From NCBI RefSeq assembly GCF_000333895.2, contig NZ_ANFM02000009.1, positions 62,001-126,000 of the forward strand: a DNA stretch of 64,000 bases. Reading direction: 5' to 3'. A program made the translations under genes and the position numbers. Positions 54,452 through 62,670 of this stretch are shown piece by piece; within the stretch, counting starts at the first letter, position 1; every line of letters begins with the position of its first letter. The notes beneath the pieces were generated by a model, which saw only the letters and a program-made list of their open reading frames with translations, searched no databases and had not been told where the DNA came from. This DNA is from Grimontia indica (GTDB lineage: Bacteria > Pseudomonadota > Gammaproteobacteria > Enterobacterales > Vibrionaceae).

Positions 54452-55354
54452 ATGACTGTGCATTCCTCATCAGCATCCAAGCCTTCCGCTGTTCAGCGAA
54501 GTCAGTTGGCAATGGCGCCTTGGTTCTTCCTTGCCCCCGCCATTGTTGTCTTCGCGATATATGTGCTTTATCCCATTGGTCAAAGTGTATGGCTCAGCTT
54601 CTTTGAGTGGGACGGTCTGGGAGAAAAAACCTGGGTTGGTTGGGAAAACTACATTGAGCTTTTCGATTCAGATGCGTTTTACACCTCTTTGGTGAACAAT
54701 TTCCTCTGGATGATCCTTTTCATGCTTGCCCCCCCGATTGGCCTTCTGATTGCCCTCTTTCTCAATCAACAGGTGGCCGGTATCCGTCTTATTAAGGCGC
54801 TGTTCTTCTTCCCTTTCGTGATCTCGCAAGTGGTGGTGGGCTTGGTCTTTGCCTGGTTCTATGACCCGTCATTTGGTCTGCTGACGCAATTTATCGTCGC
54901 GCTGGGGTTTGATCCTATTTCGATTCTGGCTGATGAAGATCTGGTGACGTACGGCATCATCGCGGCCGGGCTTTGGCCTCAGGTGGCCTATTGCATGATT
55001 CTCTACCTGACGGGTCTCAACAACCTCGACCCCGAACAGCTGGAGGCGGCGCGTCTTGACGGCGCAAAAGGCTGGCGAATGATGTGGTACGTGGTGGTAC
55101 CGCAGCTCAAACCCGCCACTTTCATCGCGGTGGTTGTGACGGTGATTGGCGCGCTGAGGTCATTTGATTTAGTGGCGACCATGACGGCAGGTGGTCCGTG
55201 GGGCAGCTCAACGGTATTGGCGTACCTGATGTATGAAGAGTCTATTTTCAATTACCGCATGGGTTATGGTGCGGCGGTCGCCGTGGTGCTCTTCCTGATT
55301 ATGGATATCTATATCGCCTGGTTCCTGTGGCGAATGCTGAAAGGAGAGCGTTGA
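54452..55354 (+). CDS. Sugar ABC transporter permease (MalF/UgpA type)
   Basis: A 300-residue inner-membrane permease with six predicted helices, beginning after a polar N-terminus at APWFFLAPAIVVFAIYVLYP. The EAA loop that docks the ATPase is EQLEAARLDGAKGWRMMWYV followed by VVPQLKP. The N-terminal PIGQSVWLSFFEWDG motif is typical of CUT1 MalF-like subunits of the short kind. It is the first gene of the forward transcript in the galactoside locus; the second permease starts one base after its stop codon, indicating translational coupling. Confidence 0.95.
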   Translation: MTVHSSSASKPSAVQRSQLAMAPWFFLAPAIVVFAIYVLYPIGQSVWLSFFEWDGLGEKTWVGWENYIELFDSDAFYTSLVNNFLWMILFMLAPPIGLLIALFLNQQVAGIRLIKALFFFPFVISQVVVGLVFAWFYDPSFGLLTQFIVALGFDPISILADEDLVTYGIIAAGLWPQVAYCMILYLTGLNNLDPEQLEAARLDGAKGWRMMWYVVVPQLKPATFIAVVVTVIGALRSFDLVATMTAGGPWGSSTVLAYLMYEESIFNYRMGYGAAVAVVLFLIMDIYIAWFLWRMLKGER

Positions 55355-55355
55355 T

Positions 55356-56207
55356 ATGTTTCCAAGACCGATTGAACAGCGCGGCAAATTCGTCAACGCC
55401 ACGTATCGCATCTCGCTCTACATTGCTGTGTGTCTTTGGCTGATCCCCCTCGCAGCGGTGTTGATGACATCTGTGCGCTCCATCGCCGACATTAACGCGG
55501 GGAATTACTGGGGTATGCCGGATGAACTGCAACTGGTCGAAAACTACACACAGGTGTTCACCGCAACTCCGATGGGACGCTATCTGCTGAACAGCTTGCT
55601 GATTTGTATTCCCGCGGTGGCGGGGGCGGTAGTGCTCTCGACCCTCGCAGGTTATGCACTGGCCAAATATAAATTTCGCGCCAATATCTGGCTGTTTGCT
55701 CTGTTTATCGGCGGTAATTTTGTTCCGTTTCAGATTTTGATGATCCCGGTTCGCGACCTCACCATCAGCTTTGGTCTGTATGACACTCACTGGGCGCTGA
55801 TTTTCTTCCATGTCGCCTTCCAAGCCGGTTTCTGCACATTATTTATGCGTAACTTTATGATTGGCATTCCCGATGCTCTGATTGAGGCAGCGCGTGTGGA
55901 AGGGGTCAGTGAGTGGCGCATTTTCTGGTATGTGGTTCTCCCTTTGGTGAGACCCGCACTGGCAGCATTGTCTGTTTTGGTCTTTACCTTTATTTGGAAT
56001 GACTTTTTCTGGGCTCTGGTGCTGGTTCAAAGCGATGAAGTTCGTCCTGTGACTGCAGGCCTGAACGCATTGCAAGGACAATGGCTTGCATCCTGGCAGT
56101 ACATGTCGGCAGGCGCGGTTATCGCTGCACTTCCGCCTGTGGCACTGTTTTTCACGATGCAACGCCACTTTATTGCTGGATTAACCTTGGGCGCAACCAA
56201 AGGCTGA
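55356..56207 (+). CDS. Sugar ABC transporter permease (MalG/UgpE type)
   Basis: A 283-residue second permease. Six helices are predicted. LLICIPAVAGAVVLSTLAGYALAKY is followed by the MalG-type periplasmic IGGNFVPFQILMIPVRDLTI, and the EAA motif is DALIEAARVEGVSEWRIFWY then VVLPLVRPA. It pairs with the preceding permease to form the transmembrane channel. The gene starts one base after the first permease stop with AGGAG upstream inside that gene. The substrate-binding protein follows 22 to 31 bases later. Confidence 0.95.
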   Translation: MFPRPIEQRGKFVNATYRISLYIAVCLWLIPLAAVLMTSVRSIADINAGNYWGMPDELQLVENYTQVFTATPMGRYLLNSLLICIPAVAGAVVLSTLAGYALAKYKFRANIWLFALFIGGNFVPFQILMIPVRDLTISFGLYDTHWALIFFHVAFQAGFCTLFMRNFMIGIPDALIEAARVEGVSEWRIFWYVVLPLVRPALAALSVLVFTFIWNDFFWALVLVQSDEVRPVTAGLNALQGQWLASWQYMSAGAVIAALPPVALFFTMQRHFIAGLTLGATKG

Positions 56208-56238
56208 TCCCGGTTTAACGAAAGTAAGGATGAAGGAT

Positions 56239-57474
56239 ATGAGAACGCTTGCTAAGAAAAGCATGGGCATGATCAGCGCTCTGATGCTGGCGCTCAGTGG
56301 TTCAGTAACCGCAGGGACGCTGGTGATTAACTCTGATGCCTCAGACCCAGCGCCAAAGAAAGCCTGGGCAGAGGTGATTGAAAAGTTCGAACAGGCGAAC
56401 CCGGATATCACGGTAAAATACAACCTGTATGACCACGAAGCTTACAAGACCACGATTCGTAACTGGCTGGTAACTTCTCCGCCGGATGTGGTGTTTTGGT
56501 ATGCGGGTAACCGAATGAAAACCTTCGTCGACCGTGGTTTGTTTGAAGACGTGAGCGACATGTGGCAAGCCAATGGCATGGACAAAGATTTTGCCAGCGC
56601 TATGCCTGCGATGAGCGTCAACGGCAAGCAATACGGGGTGCCTTATACCTATTACCAATGGGGTATCTACTACCGCAAAGACCTGTTCGATAAATACGAT
56701 ATTGCGGTGCCTAAAACATGGGATGACTTGGTTGCTGCCTCTAAAACCCTCAAAGACAACGGCGTGACGCCATTTACGATCGGTACTAAGTATCTTTGGA
56801 CCGCAGCGGGTTGGTTCGATTATCTGAACATGCGCGTGAATGGTCTCGATTTCCACATCGATCTGATGGATGGCAAAGTGCCTTACACCGACCCACGCGT
56901 GAAAGCCGTATTCGAAAAATGGAATGATCTGGTTGAGCCGGGCTACTATCTCGACAACCATGCATCTTACTCTTGGCAGGAAGCCCAGCCCTTCCTTTAC
57001 AACGGTGAAGCAGCGATGTACCTGATGGGTAACTTCCTTGCGGCAAACTTTACCGATGAAGTGCGTCCAAACATGGGCTTTTTCCAGTTCCCTGTGATTG
57101 ATGCCAGTGTGCCAATGGCGGAAGACGCGCCGATGGATACCCTGCATATTCCTTCCAAAGCCAAGAACAAAGAAGATGCGCGTAGGTTCCTGGCGTTTGT
57201 GGCGCAGCCTGAAATCCAGACCATGATTAACGAAGCGCTACTGCAAATCCCGACGAATAACAAAGCGACGCCTAAAGACGATGAATATTTGAATGCAGGT
57301 GTGGTGATGTTAGGTGAAGCGGCGGGTACGGCGCAGTTCTACGACCGTGATACCGATCCTGCGATGGCGAAAGAAGGCATGAAGGGCTTTCAGCAATATA
57401 TGGTTCACCCAGACCGAATCGACAAAATTCTTGAGAAGCTGGAAAAAACACGTCAGCGTACTTTCAAGCAATAA
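56239..57474 (+). CDS. Sugar ABC transporter substrate-binding protein (CUT1)
   Basis: A 411-residue periplasmic protein with a signal peptide (RTLAKKSMGMISALMLALSG, cut near VTAG). The family 1 solute-binding fold is shown by AWAEVIEKFEQANPDITVKY, VVFWYAGNRMKTFVDRGLFE, GVPYTYYQWGIYYRKDLFDK and AAMYLMGNF. Aromatic residues in YTYYQWGIYYR and the FTIGTKYLWTAAGWFDYLNM region are the sort that stack on sugar rings. The locus implies alpha- or beta-galactosides or mixed oligosaccharides. An ATG three codons upstream is an alternative start. It ends the forward transcript at a terminator. Confidence 0.94.
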   Translation: MRTLAKKSMGMISALMLALSGSVTAGTLVINSDASDPAPKKAWAEVIEKFEQANPDITVKYNLYDHEAYKTTIRNWLVTSPPDVVFWYAGNRMKTFVDRGLFEDVSDMWQANGMDKDFASAMPAMSVNGKQYGVPYTYYQWGIYYRKDLFDKYDIAVPKTWDDLVAASKTLKDNGVTPFTIGTKYLWTAAGWFDYLNMRVNGLDFHIDLMDGKVPYTDPRVKAVFEKWNDLVEPGYYLDNHASYSWQEAQPFLYNGEAAMYLMGNFLAANFTDEVRPNMGFFQFPVIDASVPMAEDAPMDTLHIPSKAKNKEDARRFLAFVAQPEIQTMINEALLQIPTNNKATPKDDEYLNAGVVMLGEAAGTAQFYDRDTDPAMAKEGMKGFQQYMVHPDRIDKILEKLEKTRQRTFKQ

Positions 57475-57501
57475 CCGATATATCAATCCTTTAGAATCAG
57501 A

Positions 57502-57537
57502 AGTAAGCGTTATTGGCATAACGCTTGCTTCTTTTTT
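57502..57537 (+). terminator. Intrinsic terminator of the transporter operon
   Basis: AGTAAGCGTTAT and ATAACGCTTGCT pair (one wobble) around TGGC, followed by TCTTTTTT, about 30 bases after the binding-protein stop. Confidence 0.9.
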
Positions 57538-57585
57538 GTACAGCTGGTTTAGGCATGTAAAAGAGGAAAATATATGCCGTACTTT

Positions 57586-57852
57586 AGAGGCTGTTGACCT
57601 TTTGTGGTGATTTTTGCAGCAGTTTTGTGGGGATTTTATGCAAGGCAGAGGCTTCGATGTGTAGCGAGCCTACATGAGAAGCTGATAACGCAGCAGAAAT
57701 TCCCCACAAACGCTGCCCGAAGGGTTCTGCTCTAAGCGTTTTATGCTTTGTTGAGGTGTATTTGCTTAGAATGACTAGGCAGCACACACCTCGCCGCGCC
57801 TAAAACGCTTATAGCGAGAACAAAATTCAACCACAAAAGGTCAGCAGCCCCT
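57586..57852. mobile_element. MITE-like element, copy 2
   Basis: This copy has the same length and internal plan as the element at 24068 (the CTAAGCGTTTTATGCTTTGT block is identical) but is more diverged. The ends, GAGGCTGTTGACCTTTTGTGG and its near reverse complement, mismatch at two positions. Both sides are flanked by TA, which fits the TA target choice of Tc1/mariner/IS630-type transposases. No transposase or coding frame is credible. It ends 61 bases before the start of an orphan gene. Confidence 0.8.
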
Positions 57853-57913
57853 AGCACCCTGTACTAAATTTAAGATCCCGATGTGTAAAATGAATTGCTG
57901 ACAGGAAAGGGCA

Positions 57914-58276
57914 ATGCCAAATCTGATCAACGCCAGTTACTCGAACAACATGTACCTCAGTGCGCGTCAGCGTGAGAAAGATGAGGCGCAGTATGGCGCG
58001 CGTAATGAAGGCGTGAAAACTGATCAGTCGTTGACTCCCGCAGAACGCGCAGAAATGCTCCGAAAAGAGCGCGAAGAGAAAATGCAGGCGGATAAAGCAC
58101 AGGAAGATTCGCCACAGCGCGGTGATTACCGCGGTTTGATAGACCGCGTAGCGGAGCAGGAAGCCAAAATGGCGAAATTCTCCGCTTACACCCAAGGTCA
58201 GCAGCAACTCTTAAAACAGGTCGAAAAAACCATCACGCCGAATGCTGGCGAGACCAGTTACAACTTTAAGGTCTAA
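57914..58276 (+). CDS. Charged helical protein of unknown function
   Basis: A 120-residue hydrophilic protein with a good AGGAAAGG ribosome site. The sequence is dominated by charged helix: YLSARQREKDEAQYGARNEG, LTPAERAEMLRKEREEKMQA and GLIDRVAEQEAKMAKFSAYT. It is probably a coiled coil or intrinsically disordered linker. There is no signal peptide and no family I recognise; the DQSLTPAERAE segment recalls putative metalloprotease- or flagellar-associated small proteins, but that is not strong enough to name. Its stop codon overlaps the stop of the convergent cupin gene. It lies just downstream of a mobile-element copy. Confidence 0.7.
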   Translation: MPNLINASYSNNMYLSARQREKDEAQYGARNEGVKTDQSLTPAERAEMLRKEREEKMQADKAQEDSPQRGDYRGLIDRVAEQEAKMAKFSAYTQGQQQLLKQVEKTITPNAGETSYNFKV

Positions 58277-58638
58277 ATCCACTCCTGCGCATCTGCTGAC
58301 ACTGTGACATCAGTTTCCAGCGCGCCTGTGTGCTGGGTGGACGCTGGTTCAATCATCATGAAGTGAGTATCTTCCTTTGCCTCTGGACAATGTTCCACAC
58401 CTTTTGGCACCACAAACAATTCTCCCGGATTGAGCACAATGTCTCTGTCGCGAAGCTTTAAGGTCAGCTGACCCTTCAGCACCAGAAACAGTTCATCCTC
58501 ATTCTCATGGCTATGCCAGACCAACTCGCCGCTGCCTTTAGCAATCTTTACCAACTGTCCGTTAGATTCGGCGATGATTTTGGGCGTCCAGACTTCATCA
58601 AATAGAGAAAATTTGTCGGTCAGGGTAATTTTGTCCAT
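58273..58638 (-). CDS. Cupin-domain protein
   Basis: A 121-residue single-domain cupin. Motif 1 is VWHSHENEDELFLVLKGQLT with the HxHxxxxE metal ligands; motif 2 is GELFVVPKGVEHCPEA with the final His. A Mn or Fe site is therefore intact. Small cupins of this type may be isomerases, oxygenases or sugar-binding proteins. I start at the ATG after AGGAATACCGAG; earlier in-frame ATGs extend into a region without family similarity. It converges with the orphan charged protein, the two stop codons overlapping by three bases. Confidence 0.85.
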   Translation of the reverse strand: MDKITLTDKFSLFDEVWTPKIIAESNGQLVKIAKGSGELVWHSHENEDELFLVLKGQLTLKLRDRDIVLNPGELFVVPKGVEHCPEAKEDTHFMMIEPASTQHTGALETDVTVSADAQEWI

Positions 58639-58773
58639 CTCGGTATTCCTAGGTAGCGTGAACGTTACTGCCATATTTTGGTCACTATTGTTCGCCATAA
58701 TGCCATTACTTAAAGCCTGTATTGCCCGCTTTGTTCGCTTTAATCACCCAATCAAACAAGAGAGGGCAAGACG

Positions 58774-58878
58774 ATGAAAAAGCAACCAACCAAACACTCA
58801 TTTACGCTTGGCATCCCATCGTGGCTTTGGCCGGTTTTGATCAGCATGGTTTGGGTTATTCAGCTGGCGGCAGAATAA
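58774..58878 (+). CDS. 34-residue single-span membrane protein
   Basis: A short frame not usually called by gene finders: MKKQPTKHSFTLGIPSWLWP leads into a hydrophobic span (about residues 14-31) and ends QLAAE. AGAGGG lies seven to eight bases before the ATG, and positive charges precede the span, so a single-pass inner-membrane protein with its N-terminus inside is plausible. It lies in the gap between the divergent cupin promoter and the EamA gene end, 12 bases before the convergent EamA stop. No family recognised. Confidence 0.5.
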   Translation: MKKQPTKHSFTLGIPSWLWPVLISMVWVIQLAAE

Positions 58879-58890
58879 AAAATCGAGCGC

Positions 58891-59790
58891 TTAGCGGTGT
58901 GCGTGGTACCAGCGTTTTACAGGCTCTGGTAAGCCAAACACTCTCAGGTTTCCACCAACCACCAGCATCACGCCGAGCACCGATTGCCATGTCCATTCAT
59001 AGCCTTCAAAAATGGTCGATAAAGACAAGGCAACCAGCGGGAAGAGGACGGTGCAGTAAGCCGCTTTAGCCGCGCCAATGCGCCCAACCAACGCAAGGTA
59101 AGTATTGAAACCGACCACAGAGCCGATGATGGCGAGATAGACCAACGCGGATACATACAGCGGCGTGGTGGTGAAGGCGAGTGAATGCCCCATCAGCAAG
59201 GCGATGGTGAACAGGTACAGCGCGCCATAACCCATGGCCCAGCCCGTGGTTGGCAACAGTGGCATACCTTTTTGTTGTGCGCGGGCAGAAACCAGATTGC
59301 CCATGGAAAAGAAGTAAGTGCCAACAAAGGTGACCCCAAGGCCGAGTAAAATGGTGAGATCCATGGCGGAGTGAATGAACTGGGCGCCAAACAGCATCAA
59401 GATGCCAGAAAAACCCATGAGTGCCCCTTGGATGAAAGATGCGTCGGGACGTTTTTTCTCTAGCCACCAGAGGTTGAGCGCATTCAGGATCGGGGCGAGG
59501 GAAAAGACTACCGCGTTGAGCCCACTTGGGATGTACTGGGTAGCGAAATAGAAACAGAGAAAGTTATTGGAGAACAGGCAAAGCGCCAGCAGCACCGCCA
59601 TTTTGTGGTTTTCTTTGGAAAGTCGGGGCAGCTTGCCGCGTAGGGCAAGCCAAGCCAGAAGTGCAGCGGATGCGATAGCAAATCGCCATCCCACTGAAAC
59701 AACAACCGGGGTGTCTCCAATCTGAAAGGCAATCGCCAACCAGGTGGTTCCCCAGATTAATACCGTGATGACATACAGCGTTGCGTTCAT
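58891..59790 (-). CDS. EamA/DMT-family exporter
   Basis: A 299-residue inner-membrane protein with ten predicted helices in two EamA repeats. The first repeat starts NATLYVITVLIWGTTWLAIAF and includes SNNFLCFYFATQYIPSGLNA; the second includes LVYLAIIGSVVGFNTYLALV and KAAYCTVLFPLVALSLSTIF. Relatives export amino acids, nucleosides or drugs; the substrate is unknown. AAGGGAAG precedes the chosen ATG; an upstream in-frame start is rejected because it lengthens the N-terminus beyond the first helix. It diverges from an AraC-type gene, the usual arrangement for a regulator and its target exporter. Confidence 0.92.
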   Translation of the reverse strand: MNATLYVITVLIWGTTWLAIAFQIGDTPVVVSVGWRFAIASAALLAWLALRGKLPRLSKENHKMAVLLALCLFSNNFLCFYFATQYIPSGLNAVVFSLAPILNALNLWWLEKKRPDASFIQGALMGFSGILMLFGAQFIHSAMDLTILLGLGVTFVGTYFFSMGNLVSARAQQKGMPLLPTTGWAMGYGALYLFTIALLMGHSLAFTTTPLYVSALVYLAIIGSVVGFNTYLALVGRIGAAKAAYCTVLFPLVALSLSTIFEGYEWTWQSVLGVMLVVGGNLRVFGLPEPVKRWYHAHR

Positions 59791-59969
59791 AACTTCCCTT
59801 ATCCTTACATCAGCCAACTATCGTTGTTTTTTCGCCAATCTATCTCCGAGACATTTTTTAGGCTTTCAGCATCCTGCGGTTTTTATAGATTCTTGCGCTT
59901 TTTTCCTTCTAAGCATGTTCAACCAGAGGAAGTGCCGATATATTGGGTCGAGAAAGGAGTGGTATATCA

Positions 59970-60869
59970 ATGGACAAGGATTCGTCTCAAACCCTCAAAA
60001 GGCAGCGAGTTTACAACGTGTTGAAGGACAACACGGCGCGGCTGCACAATGAAATCTGGCAGGACAATGGCCTGGGATCAGCCGTATGGAGTAACAGCCA
60101 CGGCAGTGCCAGCTATGAAAAGCCGGGTCATCATACGTTGAGTTTTTATCTTAGCGGCGGACAGAATACCAAGCGCTGTCTGTCCGGTGGTGACATGTTT
60201 GGTGGTGAAGACAAACTGTGTCTGATGCCGACCGATCATCGCTCGCAATGGTCATTTGCCGATCCCTTCAGCTTCTTCCATTTCTACTTCGAACAGAAGC
60301 ATCTTCAGAACTTTGCTGAGCAGGTGTTCGATAAAGAAGGCCGGCATATTGAGCTTAAAGAGTGCACCTTTGTTGATGATCCTTTCGTCAACCAATTGGT
60401 TCGCCAGACCATGCTGCAACTGGATTGGGAAAGCGAGACTGATAAGCTGATGATGTCTCACGCCCAGCAAATGCTGTTGCTTCACTTGGTGCGCCGTTAT
60501 TGTCAGTTGCCACTGCAATTGCCGCAATCACAAGGTGGCTTGTCGCCCCAAAACCAGCGGCTGGTGATAGATTTCATTGAAAGCCACCTGATGCAGTCTT
60601 TTTCCTTAAGCGATTTGGCAACACTGGCTCAGCTCAGTGAGTTCCATTTCGCGCGTATGTTTAAAGTCAGCTTCGACTGCACGCCACACCAGTATGTGTT
60701 GTCACGCCGCATTGCCCGCGCCAAAGATTTGCTTCAAGAGAATATTCTGCCGCTTGCGGAGATTGCCGACGCCTGTGGTTTCTCTTCTCAACAACACCTT
60801 TCCCAGCAGTTCAAGCAACGTGTCGGCAGCACACCCGCTGCTTTTCGTAAGGCCCAAAACCGACGTTAA
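59970..60869 (+). CDS. AraC-family transcriptional regulator
   Basis: A 299-residue regulator. The N-terminal half is a cupin-like sensing domain (SLSFYLSGGQNTKRCLSGGD, LCLMPTDHRSQWSFADPFSF). The C-terminal AraC-type DNA-binding domain (about 195-297) has two helix-turn-helix units: FSLSDLATLAQLSEFHFARM then FKVSFDCTPHQYVLSRRIAR, and LAEIADACGFSSQQHLSQQF then RVGSTPAAFR. It probably controls the divergent EamA exporter in response to that exporter's substrate. The ATG ten bases after AGGAG is preferred over a TTG nine codons upstream. Confidence 0.93.
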   Translation: MDKDSSQTLKRQRVYNVLKDNTARLHNEIWQDNGLGSAVWSNSHGSASYEKPGHHTLSFYLSGGQNTKRCLSGGDMFGGEDKLCLMPTDHRSQWSFADPFSFFHFYFEQKHLQNFAEQVFDKEGRHIELKECTFVDDPFVNQLVRQTMLQLDWESETDKLMMSHAQQMLLLHLVRRYCQLPLQLPQSQGGLSPQNQRLVIDFIESHLMQSFSLSDLATLAQLSEFHFARMFKVSFDCTPHQYVLSRRIARAKDLLQENILPLAEIADACGFSSQQHLSQQFKQRVGSTPAAFRKAQNRR

Positions 60870-61004
60870 GGCCAGTTTGCAAGCGCTTCTGCACGATCCT
60901 CACTTTTAATACACGCCTTTGTTCTCATGGCGCATAGATTGAGAAGTTGGGAAAACTGATTTCCCGCTGACTGGTCAATTATTGCGATGCATAGGAGAGC
61001 CTGC

Positions 61005-61352
61005 ATGACGACCGAGAACACCACGCCTTTAGAGCATTTCGTGCACGCTTCCCGAGAAACGGGCGCGATATGGGGTTTACACTGTAAAGATGGTTGGGTG
61101 ATTTGTGATTCAGCTATCTACGAAGATACGGATGTAATGCCGTTTTGGTCATCCCGTGAAGCGGCGGAAATTCACTGTATTGATGAGTGGGCTGACTTTG
61201 CACCTGTTGCCATTTCTGTTGAGGAGTTCGTGGAGGAATGGCTGGTGGATCTCGCTAATGATGCGGTGATGCTTGGGCCAGATTGGGGCGACGATCTGTG
61301 TGGTGAAGAAGTGGAACCTGTCGAACTTGCACAAAAATTCCTTATTCAATAA
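61005..61352 (+). CDS. DUF2750 protein
   Basis: A 115-residue acidic cytosolic protein. LEHFVHASRETGAIWGLHCK and DGWVICDSAIYEDTDVMPFW then SSREAAEIHCIDEWADFAPV are hallmarks of DUF2750; VEEFVEEWLVDLANDAVMLG and PDWGDDLCGEEVEP complete the family pattern. Function is unknown. An AGGAGAG site precedes the ATG; an upstream in-frame ATG six codons earlier would use sequence overlapping that site. It is monocistronic between the AraC regulator and the HPPD gene. Confidence 0.87.
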   Translation: MTTENTTPLEHFVHASRETGAIWGLHCKDGWVICDSAIYEDTDVMPFWSSREAAEIHCIDEWADFAPVAISVEEFVEEWLVDLANDAVMLGPDWGDDLCGEEVEPVELAQKFLIQ

Positions 61353-61541
61353 GGGGTTGTGATTCACTGTCAATCTCCATGTACAAAATCCTCTTTACAC
61401 CGTGCTCACCTGTAGCACGCGCGCTTGCGTTGCCTTCTGCCGTTACCGACTGCTATTCCTATCTAGGTGAATTAACAAGGTCGTAACAACTTTTGAGTGT
61501 TGCGACCCATTGCAAGGGATCGCTTGGTAGGAGGATTAACG

Positions 61542-62615
61542 ATGGCAACGACGACAATCAACCCAATGGGGACTGACGGCTTCGAATTTGTGGAATATAC
61601 CGCGCCGAATGCCAAAGGCATTGCTGATCTGAAAAACCTGTTTTCACTGATGGGGTTTGCGGAAATCGCCAAGCACAAGCACAAAGACGTGTGGCTATAC
61701 CGTCAGGGAGATATCAATTTCATAGTTAATGGTGAAATTGATTCTCAGGCAGAGGGTTTCGCCAAAGCGCATGGCGCCAGTGTGAACGCTATGGCGTTCA
61801 GGGTGAAAGATGCACGACATGCCGTCGACTACGCGGTGAAACAAGGCGCAACGGGGTGCGATGCACGTGTGGGGCCAATGGAACTGAATATTCCCGCTAT
61901 CCATGGCATTGGCGATTCTTACCTCTACCTTGTTGACCGATATGGCGACAAGGAAATCTATGACATCGATTTTGACTACTACCCGGACTGGCGTGAGCGT
62001 CTTGCAGCCTCTGATGCGGGATTACAGGTGATTGATCACCTGACCCACAACGTGGAGAAAGGCAATATGGATGTGTGGGCCGATTTCTACGACCGTATTG
62101 CGAACTTCAAGGAAATCCGTTTCTTCGATATTGAAGGCAAGCTGACGGGGCTAAAATCCCGCGCCCTTACTGCACCTTGTGGCAAAATCCGCATCCCAAT
62201 TAACGAGTCCAGCGATGATAAATCCCAAATTGCGGAATACCTCAAAGAGTATAACGGAGAAGGTATTCAACATATTGCGCTCAGCACTGATGACATCTAC
62301 AAAACCGTCGAGTCGCTGAGAAGCCGGGGCATGCGCTTTATGGACACGCCGGACACTTACTATGAGAAAGTGAATGACCGCGTAGAAGGCCATGAAGAGA
62401 GTGTTGATCAGTTACGAGAACTGCGCGTGCTGATTGATGGCAATGTGGAAACAGGCATTTTGCTGCAGATTTTTACCGACACTGTGATTGGACCCGTTTT
62501 CTTTGAGATCATCCAGCGTAAAGGTAATCAAGGCTTCGGTGAAGGTAACTTCCAGGCGCTGTTTGAGTCGATTGAACTCGACCAAATCCGCCGAGGTGTA
62601 TTGGACGCAGGTTAA
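61542..62615 (+). CDS. hppD: 4-hydroxyphenylpyruvate dioxygenase
   Basis: A 357-residue non-heme iron enzyme converting 4-hydroxyphenylpyruvate to homogentisate in tyrosine degradation. The iron ligands are visible: His166 in VIDHLTHNV, His244 in GIQHIALSTDD and Glu322 in PVFFEIIQRKG. The C-terminal GFGEGNFQALFESIELDQ gate helix is also conserved. The N-terminal half is the degenerate vicinal-oxygen-chelate domain. The start follows TAGGAGG, a strong site; an upstream TTG-frame extension is rejected. The next pathway genes (homogentisate dioxygenase, maleylacetoacetate isomerase) are not in the window, so the pathway is dispersed or lies elsewhere. Homogentisate may also feed pigment formation. 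Confidence 0.96.
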   Translation: MATTTINPMGTDGFEFVEYTAPNAKGIADLKNLFSLMGFAEIAKHKHKDVWLYRQGDINFIVNGEIDSQAEGFAKAHGASVNAMAFRVKDARHAVDYAVKQGATGCDARVGPMELNIPAIHGIGDSYLYLVDRYGDKEIYDIDFDYYPDWRERLAASDAGLQVIDHLTHNVEKGNMDVWADFYDRIANFKEIRFFDIEGKLTGLKSRALTAPCGKIRIPINESSDDKSQIAEYLKEYNGEGIQHIALSTDDIYKTVESLRSRGMRFMDTPDTYYEKVNDRVEGHEESVDQLRELRVLIDGNVETGILLQIFTDTVIGPVFFEIIQRKGNQGFGEGNFQALFESIELDQIRRGVLDAG

Positions 62616-62644
62616 ACCGCTCTTAAAACCCCCCTTAAAACTTG

Positions 62645-62666
62645 GAACAGGCCAATCGGCCTGTTC
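62645..62666. terminator. Hairpin terminator between hppD and the PilZ gene
   Basis: GAACAGGCC and GGCCTGTTC form a perfect 9-bp stem with loop AATC. The flanking T-tract is weak on the forward strand (TTCGTT) and moderate on the reverse, so it may serve both convergent genes. Confidence 0.7.
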
Positions 62667-62670
62667 TTCG

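Noticed and set aside
57584-57787. 67-codon reverse frame inside the second MITE copy.
   Set aside because: It is created by the element's inverted repeats and is not a protein of any recognisable kind; no matching open frame was found in copy 1.
61380-61399. TyrR-box-like TGTACA...TTTACA upstream of hppD.
   Set aside because: The half-sites are eight bases apart rather than the consensus six and the first is imperfect; too weak to call.
61470-61500. GGTGAATTAACAAGGTCGTAACAA, reminiscent of the 3' end of 16S rRNA.
   Set aside because: Only a short fragment resembles GGTCGTAACAA and no other rRNA sequence flanks it; it is the hppD leader.
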